64,000 nucleotides of DNA. Source: Pectinatus haikarae (lineage in GTDB: Bacteria; Bacillota; Negativicutes; Selenomonadales; Selenomonadaceae). Position numbers and translations under genes: made by a program. Below the pieces are notes generated by a model. It searched no databases, was not told the origin of the DNA, and was given only the letters and a program-made list of their open reading frames with translations. Positions 1 through 7,986 of the stretch are shown piece by piece; position 1 is the stretch's first letter; each line of letters opens with the position of its first letter. The stretch lies in NCBI RefSeq assembly GCF_030813505.1, contig NZ_JAUSUE010000007.1, one strand, 5' to 3'.

Positions 1-94
1 TATCGGGGTGCCGGCTATACTTGTGTCGCGTGCTGTAGGCGGACCTATCGGCGTCATCGTGGCTTATTTTGTCGGTATCGGATTATTTGCATAA
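1..94 (+). CDS. C-terminal end of a membrane protein (partial)
   Basis: An open frame enters from the left edge (first full codon at base 2) and ends at TAA 92-94. The 30 visible residues are almost all hydrophobic, with small residues and a Gly-Gly-Pro turn (motif AVGGPIG), and end in GIGLFA. This looks like the last membrane segment or segments of an integral membrane protein. The family cannot be recognised from so short a piece. A strong hairpin terminator follows directly. Confidence 0.55.
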   Translation, partial: IGVPAILVSRAVGGPIGVIVAYFVGIGLFA

Positions 95-95
95 T

Positions 96-137
96 AAAAC
101 AGACTCTGCCCGATCAGAAACGGGCAGAGTCTGTTTT
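96..137. terminator. Bidirectional intrinsic terminator
   Basis: A perfect 17-bp inverted repeat (arms 96-112 and 121-137, loop 113-120) has a GC-rich core, four A at the left edge and four T at the right. It lies between the rightward partial gene and the convergent leftward small secreted protein, so it can end both transcripts. Confidence 0.85.
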
Positions 138-151
138 ATTGAGCAGAATCA

Positions 152-385
152 TTAAAAATGTTGATTTTGCTGCCGATCCGTTTTTTCCTTCTTTATTTCA
201 TTGTGCTTTTCTTTTTTATGCTTTTTCTGGACAGTCGGTTTCTGATTATGCGAAGATTCCTGCTGTATCTGGGTCGGATGCTGCTCCTGCGGTGAAGCGT
301 TTACGACGGCAGCACCGAAAACACTGGTCAGCATGGCGGCGCCGATTGTCAGAACCGATAATTTTTTTACTTTAGATTTGATCAT
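152..385 (-). CDS. Small secreted Lys/His-rich protein
   Basis: A 77-residue protein starting MIKSKVKKLS. Residues 1 to about 31 form a typical Sec signal peptide: basic start, hydrophobic stretch rich in Ala, Val and Leu, then VNASP as likely cleavage site. The mature part (about 46 residues) is very polar, rich in Gln, His and Lys, with no Cys. I chose ATG at 385 because the AGAGAG ribosome site lies about 10 bases upstream; a GTG at 394 would touch that site. I recognise no family. The His/Lys-rich mature part and an iron-box-like promoter could suggest metal binding, but that is inference only. It could also be a disordered periplasmic protein of no special metal role. Confidence 0.6.
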   Translation of the reverse strand: MIKSKVKKLSVLTIGAAMLTSVFGAAVVNASPQEQHPTQIQQESSHNQKPTVQKKHKKEKHNEIKKEKTDRQQNQHF

Positions 386-429
386 TTCTATCACACTCTC
401 TTTGTAAATATTTACTATTTCTGAGATGG

Positions 430-450
430 ATTATATCATAATTATCATTT
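430..450 (-). promoter_or_regulatory. Candidate promoter with Fur-box-like sequence
   Basis: Reading the minus strand, ATGATAATTATGATATAAT ends in a consensus -10 box TATAAT (435-430). The preceding bases contain GATAAT and ATGATA hexamers like those in Fur operators. No good -35 is seen at normal spacing. The site serves the small secreted protein ending at 152. The iron-regulation reading rests only on similarity to the Fur hexamer pattern in an AT-rich region. Confidence 0.3.
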
Positions 451-628
451 TAAAATGTGACAGCAATATGATTTTTATCTGAAAATAAGCTGAAATTACA
501 CCGGATAAGTTCACTCTGATATAGAGCTTGCTGTTTTGCAATGATACAGGCAGGATTGTCTTACTAAAATAAAATAATTTTTATTTGATGGGCAGCATCA
601 ATGCAGACATAACATATAAAGGCATAAA

Positions 629-1810
629 TCAAAAGTCTACGGGAGTTCCATAATACACAGCTTTCAGCAGTTCACGCATCTGTTCTTTAGTGATCTTGCG
701 CGGATTGCTGAGTGTGCATGCATCATTTACAGCGGCCTCGGCCAAATAATCTAATTTTTGCAGAAATTCTTCTTCATTGACGCCAAATTCTTTTAATGTA
801 TGCGGTATGCTGAATTTTTCACCGCATTTGTACAATTTTGTGCAGAGCGCATCCACCGCAGCTTGATCATCACTTTTGCTGATACCGAGATGTCTGGCAA
901 TCTCCGTATAGCGTGCGGCAGCTGTTTTATCTTTTGCATTATAGGCGATAACGTACGGTAAATAAATGGCATTTGCGCAGCCGTGCGGAATGTGTCCTGT
1001 ACTGTATGCCGGACCTGTTTTATGTGCCAGAGAGTGGGTTATGCCAAGCAGTGCATTGCTGAAAGCCATCCCGGCCAGGCATTGGGCATAATGTACTTGT
1101 TCGCGTGCATGACTGTCTCCTTTATATGAAGCTTCGAGATATTTATCTACGGTAATTATAGCCTGCATAGCTAACGGATCGGTAAACGGACCGTTCATTG
1201 CTGATACATATGCCTCAATAGCATGTGTAAGTGCGTCCATGCCTGTATAGGCAGTAAGCTTGGGAGGCATTGTTTCGGCTAATGCCGGATCGACTATGGC
1301 AATATCAGGAGTGATATTAAAGTCTGCCAGCGGATATTTTATACCTTTTTGATTATCGGTGATCACCGAAAAAGCAGTGACCTCCGTGGCTGTTCCTGAA
1401 GTTGAAGGAATGGCAAGAAATCTGGCCTTTTTGCGTAAAGCGGGGAAGGAAAATGGCTGTATGATATCTTCGAATTTAACATCGGGATGCTCATAAAATA
1501 CCCACATTGCTTTAGCTGCATCAATGGGAGATCCGCCACCCATCGCAATGATCCAGTCAGGTCCGAAATCCAGCATCTTTTTTGCACCGTTCATGACGGT
1601 TTCTACGGAAGGATCAGGTTCTACTTTTTCGATAAGTTCTGTTTCTATATTTGCTGCTTTCAGGTAGTTCAATACTTTATCGACAAAACCAAAACGGCGC
1701 ATTGAGCTGCCGCCCAGAACCAGCACCGCCCTTTTTCCTTCAATATTTTCCAGTTCCGCTAAAGAACCTTTTCCCCAGTAAATATCCCTTGGCAATGTAA
1801 ACCTTCTCAT
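629..1810 (-). CDS. Iron-containing alcohol dehydrogenase (butanol dehydrogenase type)
   Basis: A 393-residue group III alcohol dehydrogenase, which interconverts alcohols and aldehydes with NAD(P)H in the cytoplasm, usually in fermentation. The N-terminal nucleotide domain carries GGGSPID (about 91-97). The metal site fits the family spacing: Asp192 and His196 in GMDALTHAIEAY, His259 in ITHSLAH and His273 in GHIPHG. The length is usual. ATG at 1810 is chosen because AGGAAGG lies 6 bases upstream; the in-frame TTG at 1816 abuts that site. It appears to be a single-gene unit. Substrate and cofactor preference cannot be read; it most resembles clostridial NADPH-dependent butanol dehydrogenases. 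Confidence 0.9.
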   Translation of the reverse strand: MRRFTLPRDIYWGKGSLAELENIEGKRAVLVLGGSSMRRFGFVDKVLNYLKAANIETELIEKVEPDPSVETVMNGAKKMLDFGPDWIIAMGGGSPIDAAKAMWVFYEHPDVKFEDIIQPFSFPALRKKARFLAIPSTSGTATEVTAFSVITDNQKGIKYPLADFNITPDIAIVDPALAETMPPKLTAYTGMDALTHAIEAYVSAMNGPFTDPLAMQAIITVDKYLEASYKGDSHAREQVHYAQCLAGMAFSNALLGITHSLAHKTGPAYSTGHIPHGCANAIYLPYVIAYNAKDKTAAARYTEIARHLGISKSDDQAAVDALCTKLYKCGEKFSIPHTLKEFGVNEEEFLQKLDYLAEAAVNDACTLSNPRKITKEQMRELLKAVYYGTPVDF

Positions 1811-2040
1811 AAGCAACCTTCCTCATCTAACAAGTTTTATGAATCAATATTCGCAAGTGTACAAAACAGATTTTTATTATGCAGAGCAAGCAATTATATT
1901 ATGAAAAATTAAATAATTGCATTTATAATGATTATTATATAATGTTTCAAATTTACATACAAGGCGGTATTTATATTTTGTCCAATCCCAGCGGTATAGA
2001 AAATAATATTTCGGAAAACAATTACCGGCATGAGGTTTCA

Positions 2041-2361
2041 TCATTGGTTTCTCAAATTTAATATTACTACACCAATAATTATCAAGGCTATTCCTGCTAC
2101 TGTGTATATATTTAACTGCTCTTTCCAAATCAAAACACTTACCAACGCGGTTATGGCTGTCCCTACACCCGACCAGATGGCATAAGCGATACTTAAGGGT
2201 ATAGTGGTAAGCGCCTGCGATAAGGTATAAAAGGAAATCCCCATGCCTATCACAAAAATAATACTCGGTATAAGTTTTGTAAATCCCACGGATGCTTTCA
2301 TCATAGAAGTGGAAAAAATCTCAAGAATGATGGCGCTTCCTAATAAAATATAGCCGCTCAT
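2041..2361 (-). CDS. Small multidrug resistance (SMR) transporter
   Basis: A 106-residue inner-membrane protein with four hydrophobic segments. The membrane-embedded Glu14 of the EmrE family sits in the first helix (AIILEIFST). Other family signatures are AYAIWSGVGT in helix 3 and a GIALIIIGVVILN fourth helix. SMR proteins work as dual-topology dimers that exchange protons for cationic drugs or quaternary amines. Its start codon overlaps the TetR stop by one base (TAATG), so the two are translationally coupled and the repressor probably controls this pump. Substrate unknown. Confidence 0.9.
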   Translation of the reverse strand: MSGYILLGSAIILEIFSTSMMKASVGFTKLIPSIIFVIGMGISFYTLSQALTTIPLSIAYAIWSGVGTAITALVSVLIWKEQLNIYTVAGIALIIIGVVILNLRNQ

Positions 2362-2906
2362 TATAATTTATCCTCTCTTGTCATTGAAATTAAATATTGC
2401 AATATTTTTTCATAAAGGTTTTTATTTAAATATAATCCGTACAATTGATTAAAGTACATTCCGTCAACTGCCAGCCTGATGATAGTTGCTATGACAGGAT
2501 CTATCTTGTCATTTTCAATATGTGAATGAACTAGCTTCAGCTGTTGGGCCATAGTCTTCAACAAGTCTGGTTTGGCTGCTGCCGCTGCCAAAAAAGCCGT
2601 ATTCATATCTATATCATATTTTTCCTGATTAAACGTCAGGTTTATATAGGCTCTTGTCCATCGCCCTCTTGCGAAATTATCTTTTTGAACATTATCTTCC
2701 AGATCTTTATTAAAATTCAGAAGCAAATAATTAATCATGCCTTCCAATAATGCCTCTTTATTGGAAAAATGATATAATAAACCACCCTTGCTTATTCCCG
2801 CAGCCTTTGCGACAGATTCCAAAGTCAAAGAAAAAATGCCTTCCTCATTAATGATTTTGGCAGCGGCTTTTAAAATTTTTGTTTTTAGATCGTTTTGTTT
2901 GCCCAT
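2361..2906 (-). CDS. TetR family transcriptional repressor
   Basis: A 181-residue regulator starting MGKQNDLKTKILKAA. Residues 1 to about 60 form the TetR helix-turn-helix (SLTLESVAKAAGISKGGLLY, then HFSNKEALLEGM). The C-terminal part is a helical ligand domain of the TetR_C type. The longer frame up to 2999 runs through the promoter and operator, so ATG 2906 is preferred. It is first gene of a two-gene unit with the SMR pump, and a palindromic operator covers its own promoter, which points to autorepression relieved by a pump substrate. Confidence 0.88.
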   Translation of the reverse strand: MGKQNDLKTKILKAAAKIINEEGIFSLTLESVAKAAGISKGGLLYHFSNKEALLEGMINYLLLNFNKDLEDNVQKDNFARGRWTRAYINLTFNQEKYDIDMNTAFLAAAAAKPDLLKTMAQQLKLVHSHIENDKIDPVIATIIRLAVDGMYFNQLYGLYLNKNLYEKILQYLISMTREDKL

Positions 2907-2934
2907 AGTAATGCCCAGCCTTTCCGTAAAATAT

Positions 2935-2963
2935 ATTATATACCGTCTGGACGGTATAGTAAA
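2935..2963 (-). promoter_or_regulatory. TetR-SMR promoter with palindromic operator
   Basis: On the minus strand -35 TTTACT (2963-2958) and -10 TATAAT (2940-2935) are 17 bases apart. The spacer is filled by an inverted repeat with 9-bp perfect arms (2939-2947 and 2950-2958) around a 2-bp centre, core ACCGTC-TG-GACGGT. This is the size and position expected for a TetR-family operator, and bound repressor would block RNA polymerase directly. Confidence 0.85.
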
Positions 2964-3068
2964 TATTTTGTTTATGAAAAGGTGGTGAAGATCAGGCACA
3001 CTTCATTGACACAAAATATAGTATTTGTTATCCTGTAATATAAGTTTTTATAAATATGGAGGTATACT

Positions 3069-3953
3069 GTGCAGAGAAAAGATATTTTTTTGGGATTGAT
3101 CACAGTTGTTATCTGGGGGCTTAATTTTATAGCCATCAGTGTGGGTTTGACGACGATACCTCCTCTTCTGCTGGGAACTCTGCGTTTTTTGGTAGTAATG
3201 TTTCCTGCTGTTTTTTTTCTGCCGCGGCCGCCGATTGATTGGCGATGGCTGATAGCATTAGGATTGACGATCAATACGGGACAATTTGCTTTCCTTTTTT
3301 TCGGGATGAAAATGGGGATGCCTTCGGGGCTGGCGTCACTTGTACTTCAGGCGCAGGTTTTTTTCACGATGATAATGGCTACAGCAGTTTTGTCGGAGCA
3401 ATGGCATTGGAATCATGTGGTTGGCTTGTTTCTGGCTGCGGTCGGCATGTTCGTCATAGGTTTTCAGCATGGAGACAATATGACGATATTGGGATTTATG
3501 CTTACAGTATGCGCTTCGGTCAGCTGGGCAGCGGGCAATGTGATTATGCGCAGGGCAACACTTGGCGTGCCGCCTTATTCTATTCTTTCTCTGGTCGTTT
3601 GGGCGGGAGCCGTTGCCATACTGCCGCTGCTTGTTTTGTCATGGATAATAGAAGGGCCTGCTGCGTGGGCAGAAGCATGGAGCGCTTTTAACCTTTCTTC
3701 AGCGGCATCAATAATCTATTTGGCCTATTTTGCTACTTTCGGCGGATATGTCATCTGGGGCAAACTTTTGGCACGTTATCCGGCAGGGGTTGTATCTCCG
3801 TTTGCTCTTTTAGTGCCCGTAGTCGGACTCAGCAGTTCGGCGCTGGTCCTGGACGAAAAATTGTCCGTCCTGCAGGTGACAGGAGCCTTTTTAGTAATGG
3901 TTGGTTTGATAGTCCACATATTCGGCAGAAAAATTATAGATTTAAACAGGTGA
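3069..3953 (+). CDS. eamA: EamA-type exporter (O-acetylserine/cysteine exporter family)
   Basis: A 294-residue drug/metabolite transporter with ten hydrophobic segments in two EamA repeats (about 1-140 and 150-290). It resembles E. coli EamA along its length, including GLNF near residue 20, MPSGLASLVLQAQ in the first repeat, and SPFALLVPVVGL with LDEKL in the second. EamA exports cysteine-pathway metabolites across the inner membrane. The start is GTG, fixed by GGAGG at 3058-3062. The following gene begins 27 bases after its stop and may be co-transcribed. The family match is strong, the substrate less certain. Confidence 0.85.
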   Translation: MQRKDIFLGLITVVIWGLNFIAISVGLTTIPPLLLGTLRFLVVMFPAVFFLPRPPIDWRWLIALGLTINTGQFAFLFFGMKMGMPSGLASLVLQAQVFFTMIMATAVLSEQWHWNHVVGLFLAAVGMFVIGFQHGDNMTILGFMLTVCASVSWAAGNVIMRRATLGVPPYSILSLVVWAGAVAILPLLVLSWIIEGPAAWAEAWSAFNLSSAASIIYLAYFATFGGYVIWGKLLARYPAGVVSPFALLVPVVGLSSSALVLDEKLSVLQVTGAFLVMVGLIVHIFGRKIIDLNR

Positions 3954-3980
3954 TTGTATTACAAAAGGAAGGTTGATTTT

Positions 3981-4385
3981 ATGTCTGCGTCAAAAATATT
4001 GATATTAGTCTTGATGCTTACTGTTTTTAATTTGACACTATGCTCGGCTGAGTCAACGGATATAAGAGCCTTTTCGGACGATGTGACGGAAGAGCTGCTG
4101 CTTGGGATTAATGACGGACAATATCCGGCGGCAGCAAAATTTTTTGATGACAAAATGAAAAATGCTTTAAATAAGAAGCGGTTCGCAGCAGAGTCCAAGA
4201 AGACCAAAAAGATGTTTGGTCAGTATATATCTAAGGAATATACGCGTGCAGAATCGAAGGAGTCTTATAAAATTATTGATTACAAGGCAAAATTTACCAA
4301 GGATGATAATGTTACAGTGCGGACTGTTTTAACAGAAGATGGCAGTGGTTTCTTGATAGCAGGTTTTTGGATATTGAAAAACTGA
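3981..4385 (+). CDS. Small exported protein, DUF3887-like
   Basis: A 134-residue protein starting MSASKILILV. A signal peptide covers about residues 1-23 (hydrophobic core, then LCSAES), so the product is exported; the lone Cys near the cleavage site is not in a good lipobox. The mature part has a short alpha+beta pattern with motifs GINDGQYPAAAKFFDD and MFGQYI, reminiscent of DUF3887 or SnoaL-like domains. I cannot give a function. AGGAAGG lies 8 bases upstream of the chosen ATG; the upstream in-frame ATG at 3954 has no ribosome site. Confidence 0.65.
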   Translation: MSASKILILVLMLTVFNLTLCSAESTDIRAFSDDVTEELLLGINDGQYPAAAKFFDDKMKNALNKKRFAAESKKTKKMFGQYISKEYTRAESKESYKIIDYKAKFTKDDNVTVRTVLTEDGSGFLIAGFWILKN

Positions 4386-4527
4386 TAACGGCTGTTTGCA
4401 GGAAAACAGCACAGCAGTATGTGCAGGAAACGTATGCAAAATAATATTGCTTTAAAAATCAATATGTAGTATTATAACAATATAAACAGGGTTTGATTTT
4501 ACCTGCTTATATTAAAACTTTATTAGC

Positions 4528-4636
4528 AGTCTTTGGGGCAGGGTGAGATTCCCTACCGGCGGTAAAGCCCGCGAGCCTTTTTGGCAGATTCGGTGTAATT
4601 CCGAAGCCGACAGTATAGTCTGGATGGAAAAAGATT
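4528..4636 (+). ncRNA. FMN riboswitch (RFN element)
   Basis: The conserved RFN core is present: GGGGCAGGGTGAGATTCCCT, ACCGGCGGTAAAGCCCGCGAGC in two parts, GGCAGATTCGGTGTAATTCC and GAAGCCGACAGTATAGTC, then GGATGG. The closing stem P1 pairs 4528-4534 with 4630-4636 over 7 bp. It precedes the riboflavin operon and is followed by a terminator at 4718. FMN binding should therefore favour premature termination. Confidence 0.95.
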
Positions 4637-4717
4637 GTGTGATTTTGATTGTGAATTGATGATATTATCACACCGATTTATTCCGTTTGAGTGTAATTGA
4701 GTTTATTTTGCCGCTTG

Positions 4718-4757
4718 GCTGCTGAATACTTATGTATTTGGCAGCTTTTTTGTTTTT
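4718..4757 (+). terminator. FMN riboswitch expression-platform terminator
   Basis: A 12-bp stem (4718-4729 with 4734-4745, two G-T pairs) with TTAT loop is followed by six T, a G and five more T. It lies about 80 bases after the riboswitch and well before ribD, the expected place for the OFF-state terminator. The alternative antiterminator pairing was not worked out. Confidence 0.8.
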
Positions 4758-4795
4758 AGCTGTATGTTCAAAATTTATTTTGGGTCGATAATCAT

Positions 4796-4928
4796 ATAAA
4801 TGGAGACTTAATTCAGACGGCGTTTTGACGCCGCCTGAATAGTAGTCGAAATTATCCAGGGACTTAGCCGCTCTTTACTCGCCGCTTGCAGAAGCGGGAG
4901 TATTAGAGCGGGTTAGTCATCGGATAAA
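4796..4928 (+). repeat. Dispersed two-hairpin repeat, copy A (full length)
   Basis: A 133-bp element also present at 43636-43768 (inverted, near identical) and, shortened by 38 bp, at 10859-10953 (inverted). It begins ATAAATGGAGAC and ends CATCGGATAAA. Hairpin 1 pairs ATTCAG-CGGCGT with ACGCCG-CTGAAT, with one A-C mismatch. Hairpin 2 is nested: TTAGCCGCTCT pairs with AGAGCGGGTTA and encloses CCGCTT-GCAG-AAGCGG. No frame is open across it. Here it sits in the riboflavin leader, after the riboswitch terminator and 19 bases before ribD. Confidence 0.9.
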
Positions 4929-4946
4929 TTCAGGGGAGGCTGCTAT

Positions 4947-6044
4947 ATGGAGAGCGATGAGCGATATATGCGGATGGCGCTTGAACTGGCGAAAAATGCA
5001 GAGGGAAGAACCAGTCCGAATCCGATGGTAGGAGCGGTCATAGTAAAGGACGGACGAGTGATCGGCTGCGGCTGGCACAAACGGGCGGGAACTCCTCATG
5101 CGGAAGTGAATGCCTTGGCGGCTGCAGGTGATCTTGCCGAGGGCGCAACGGTTTATGTAAGTCTTGAGCCTTGTTCTCATTTCGGCAGGACACCGCCGTG
5201 CTGTGATGCTTTGATAAAGGCGGGAGTAAAACGTGTCGTCGTGGCAATGACTGATACAAATCCAAAGGTGTCAGGGCGCGGCATAAAGAAAATACGCGAT
5301 GCCGGCATTGAGGTGACCACAGGGCTATTGGCAGATGAAGCCAGAAAACTTAATGAAGTATTTTTTAAGTGGATAGAAAAAGAGCAGCCTTTTGTTACGA
5401 TAAAAAGTGCGATGACGCTGGATGGAAAAATTGCTACCCGCACCGGTCAGTCAAAATGGATCACCAGCGAGCGGTCACGGCAGTACGGACACAGACTGCG
5501 CGATATAAATGATGCGATCATGGTCGGTATAAATACGGTCATCGCTGATGATCCTTCTCTGACCGCCAGACTTGAAAACGGCGGCAGGAATCCGATAAGG
5601 ATAGTTCTTGACAGCTGCGCCCGTATTCCGCTTGACAGTGTGCTGATCAATGACGGCAAGGCTCCTGTGATTATGGCGGTGACAGAAAAAGCACCAGAGG
5701 AGAGACTACGGGCTCTTGCTGATAGGAATGTACAGATACTGGTGTGCGAAGAGGACACAAATGGTCATATATGTCTGCAGAAATTGTTCAGGCAGCTGGC
5801 TCAAAAAAATATATGCAGTATTTTGGTGGAAGGCGGAGCAGCGCTTATGGGCAGTATAATAAGCGCAAATCTGGCCGATAAGGCATACTTTTTTATAGCA
5901 CCAAAATTGATCGGCGGAGAAACGGCAAAAATGGCTGTTGGCGGCGAAGGTATCGGTGAGCTGTCTGATGCTGTGGAGCTTTTTGACACATCCGCGGAGG
6001 TTTTGGATGGCGGGGATGTTTTAATAAAAGGATATATGAGGTGA
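4947..6044 (+). CDS. ribD: Bifunctional riboflavin deaminase/reductase RibD
   Basis: A 365-residue cytoplasmic enzyme for the second and third steps of riboflavin synthesis: deamination of the GTP-derived pyrimidine, then NADPH reduction of the ribose side chain. The N-terminal deaminase (about 1-145) has the zinc ligands His51 and Glu53 (HAEV) and Cys76 and Cys85 (PCSHFGRTPPC). The C-terminal reductase (about 150-365) has KSAMTLDGKIAT and VEGGAALMGS. GGGGAGG upstream fixes the ATG. It is first gene of ribD-ribE-ribBA-ribH, under the FMN riboswitch. Confidence 0.97.
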   Translation: MESDERYMRMALELAKNAEGRTSPNPMVGAVIVKDGRVIGCGWHKRAGTPHAEVNALAAAGDLAEGATVYVSLEPCSHFGRTPPCCDALIKAGVKRVVVAMTDTNPKVSGRGIKKIRDAGIEVTTGLLADEARKLNEVFFKWIEKEQPFVTIKSAMTLDGKIATRTGQSKWITSERSRQYGHRLRDINDAIMVGINTVIADDPSLTARLENGGRNPIRIVLDSCARIPLDSVLINDGKAPVIMAVTEKAPEERLRALADRNVQILVCEEDTNGHICLQKLFRQLAQKNICSILVEGGAALMGSIISANLADKAYFFIAPKLIGGETAKMAVGGEGIGELSDAVELFDTSAEVLDGGDVLIKGYMR

Positions 6045-6048
6045 TTTT

Positions 6049-6699
6049 ATGTTTACGGGAATAATCGAAGAAGTCGGTCATATATCGGGAATCAAGAACG
6101 GGGCATCCTCCGTACGACTTACCATTGCCGCAAAAAAAATTTTGACGGATGTCGGTATAGGTGACAGTATTGCTGTCAATGGTACATGCCTCACAGTCAC
6201 ACAATATACAGATAAAAGTTTTTCCGCAGATGTCATGCCTGAATCTGTAAGAAAAACTTCACTCGGAGAATTGAAGCAGGGCAGTCTTGTTAATCTGGAA
6301 AGAGCTTTAAAAGTGGGCTCCCGCCTGGGAGGACATATTGTCAGCGGTCATATCGACGGAACAGGAACGATAATTGAAAAAAAACCGGAAGATAATGCCG
6401 TCATTGTTACGATCAGTGTTGATAAGGGACTATTGCGGTATATAGTGAAAAAGGGTTCTGTGACAATAGACGGAATCAGTCTGACTGTGGTAGATGCCGA
6501 TTATGCTGAGTTTTCAGTGTCACTTATCCCGCATACGGCTTCTATAACGACTATAGGGCAGAAAAATACCGGAGCGTCTGTAAATATAGAAACAGATATA
6601 TTGGGGAAATATGTGGAAAAAATGCTTTTGATGCAAAAAGCGGAAAGCCCGCAGCTTTCCAAGATAAATGCGGAATTTTTAAGTGAAAATGGATTTTAA
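6049..6699 (+). CDS. ribE: Riboflavin synthase alpha chain
   Basis: A 216-residue enzyme that converts two 6,7-dimethyl-8-ribityllumazine molecules into riboflavin and a pyrimidine. It starts with the family signature MFTGIIEEVG and has two lumazine-binding repeats (about 1-95 and 96-195), each with a glycine-rich GGHIVSGHIDG or ISLTVV element. The length fits. It begins 4 bases after ribD. The last 15 or so residues go slightly beyond the domain. The name ribE follows Firmicute practice; E. coli calls it ribC. Confidence 0.96.
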   Translation: MFTGIIEEVGHISGIKNGASSVRLTIAAKKILTDVGIGDSIAVNGTCLTVTQYTDKSFSADVMPESVRKTSLGELKQGSLVNLERALKVGSRLGGHIVSGHIDGTGTIIEKKPEDNAVIVTISVDKGLLRYIVKKGSVTIDGISLTVVDADYAEFSVSLIPHTASITTIGQKNTGASVNIETDILGKYVEKMLLMQKAESPQLSKINAEFLSENGF

Positions 6700-6743
6700 A
6701 AAAATGTATTATAGCACAGCTATTTTGGGAAAAGAGGATTTTT

Positions 6744-7952
6744 ATGGAAATAAAATTTGATTCGGTGGAAAAAGCAATAGAAGATTTTAAGAACGGTAAA
6801 ATGGTACTTGTGGTAGATGATGAAGACAGAGAAAATGAAGGCGATCTGCTTGCTCCCGCAGATTTGGTCACACCAGATATAATAAATTTTATGGCAATTC
6901 ATGCCAAAGGGTTAATATGCATGCCGATGGATGCGTCGCTTGTTGATAAAATGGGTCTTGAACCCATGGTGGCTCATAATACGGATAACCATGAAACAGC
7001 TTTTACCGTTTCTGTCGATCATATTGATACAACTACGGGAATATCTGCTTTTGAACGGGCGCTGACAGTTAAGAAAATGATGGAAGAAGATATAAAACCG
7101 ACTGACTTGCGGCGTCCCGGGCATATTTTTCCTCTGCGTGCCGTTGAAGGGGGAGTACTGCGCCGGACAGGACATACAGAAGCTACAGTCGATCTGGCGA
7201 GACTGGCAGGACTGAAACCGGCAGGTCTTTGCTGTGAAATAATGAGTGCGGATGGACATATGGCGCGTACACCGGAGCTGTATAAATTTGCCAAAGAGCA
7301 CGGCTTGTCTTTTATAACGGTAGCAGCGTTGATAAAATACCGGAAAAGCACGGAATGTTTTTTAAAAAAAGTGGAAGAAGCACAATTCCCCAGTAAGTAT
7401 GGTATGTTTAAAATAGTAGCCTATGAAAATCAGCTTGATGACAAGTGCCATATTGCTATAGTAAAAGGCGATGTGCGCGGTAAAAAGAATGTGCTGGTGC
7501 GCGTTCATTCTGAGTGTCTTACCGGTGATGTTTTGGGGTCTATGCGCTGTGACTGCGGGGATCAGCTTGCACAGGCACTTCGTCGCATCGAAGCAGAAGG
7601 CGAAGGCGTTGTGCTGTATATGCGGCAGGAAGGCCGGGGCATTGGTCTCGCCAATAAAATTAGGGCTTATGCTCTGCAGGACGGCGGCAAGGATACAGTG
7701 GAAGCAAATGTTCTGCTGGGCTTTGCGCCGGATATGAGAGATTACGGGATAGGTGCCCAGATTTTGACCGACCTGGGACTCAGCAGTATTCGTCTGATGA
7801 CGAATAATCCGGAAAAAAGAGCAGCCCTTGAAGGTTATGGTCTGAAAATCGTCGAAAGAGTACCTATAGAAATACCTTCTAATAGCTTTGATGCAGGATA
7901 TCTTAAAACAAAAAAAGAAAAAATGGGACATTTATTGAATAACGCTCAGTGA
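6744..7952 (+). CDS. ribBA: Bifunctional DHBP synthase / GTP cyclohydrolase II
   Basis: A 402-residue fusion supplying both precursors of riboflavin. Residues 1 to about 200 are 3,4-dihydroxy-2-butanone-4-phosphate synthase (acidic metal loop DDEDRENEGDL, and GHTEATVDLARLAG). Residues about 205-402 are GTP cyclohydrolase II with the zinc cysteines in CLTGDVLGSMRCDCGDQL and the motif RQEGRGIGLANK. Domain order and length are normal for RibBA. It lies 44 bases after ribE in the same unit. Confidence 0.97.
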   Translation: MEIKFDSVEKAIEDFKNGKMVLVVDDEDRENEGDLLAPADLVTPDIINFMAIHAKGLICMPMDASLVDKMGLEPMVAHNTDNHETAFTVSVDHIDTTTGISAFERALTVKKMMEEDIKPTDLRRPGHIFPLRAVEGGVLRRTGHTEATVDLARLAGLKPAGLCCEIMSADGHMARTPELYKFAKEHGLSFITVAALIKYRKSTECFLKKVEEAQFPSKYGMFKIVAYENQLDDKCHIAIVKGDVRGKKNVLVRVHSECLTGDVLGSMRCDCGDQLAQALRRIEAEGEGVVLYMRQEGRGIGLANKIRAYALQDGGKDTVEANVLLGFAPDMRDYGIGAQILTDLGLSSIRLMTNNPEKRAALEGYGLKIVERVPIEIPSNSFDAGYLKTKKEKMGHLLNNAQ

Positions 7953-7986
7953 GTATATATTATAAGAATGCGTGGAGGATTATATT

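Noticed and set aside
1877..2128. Short open frames on both strands between the alcohol dehydrogenase and SMR genes
   Set aside because: AT-rich, low-complexity translations without ribosome sites; one overlaps the SMR gene in another frame. The gap is best left as non-coding.
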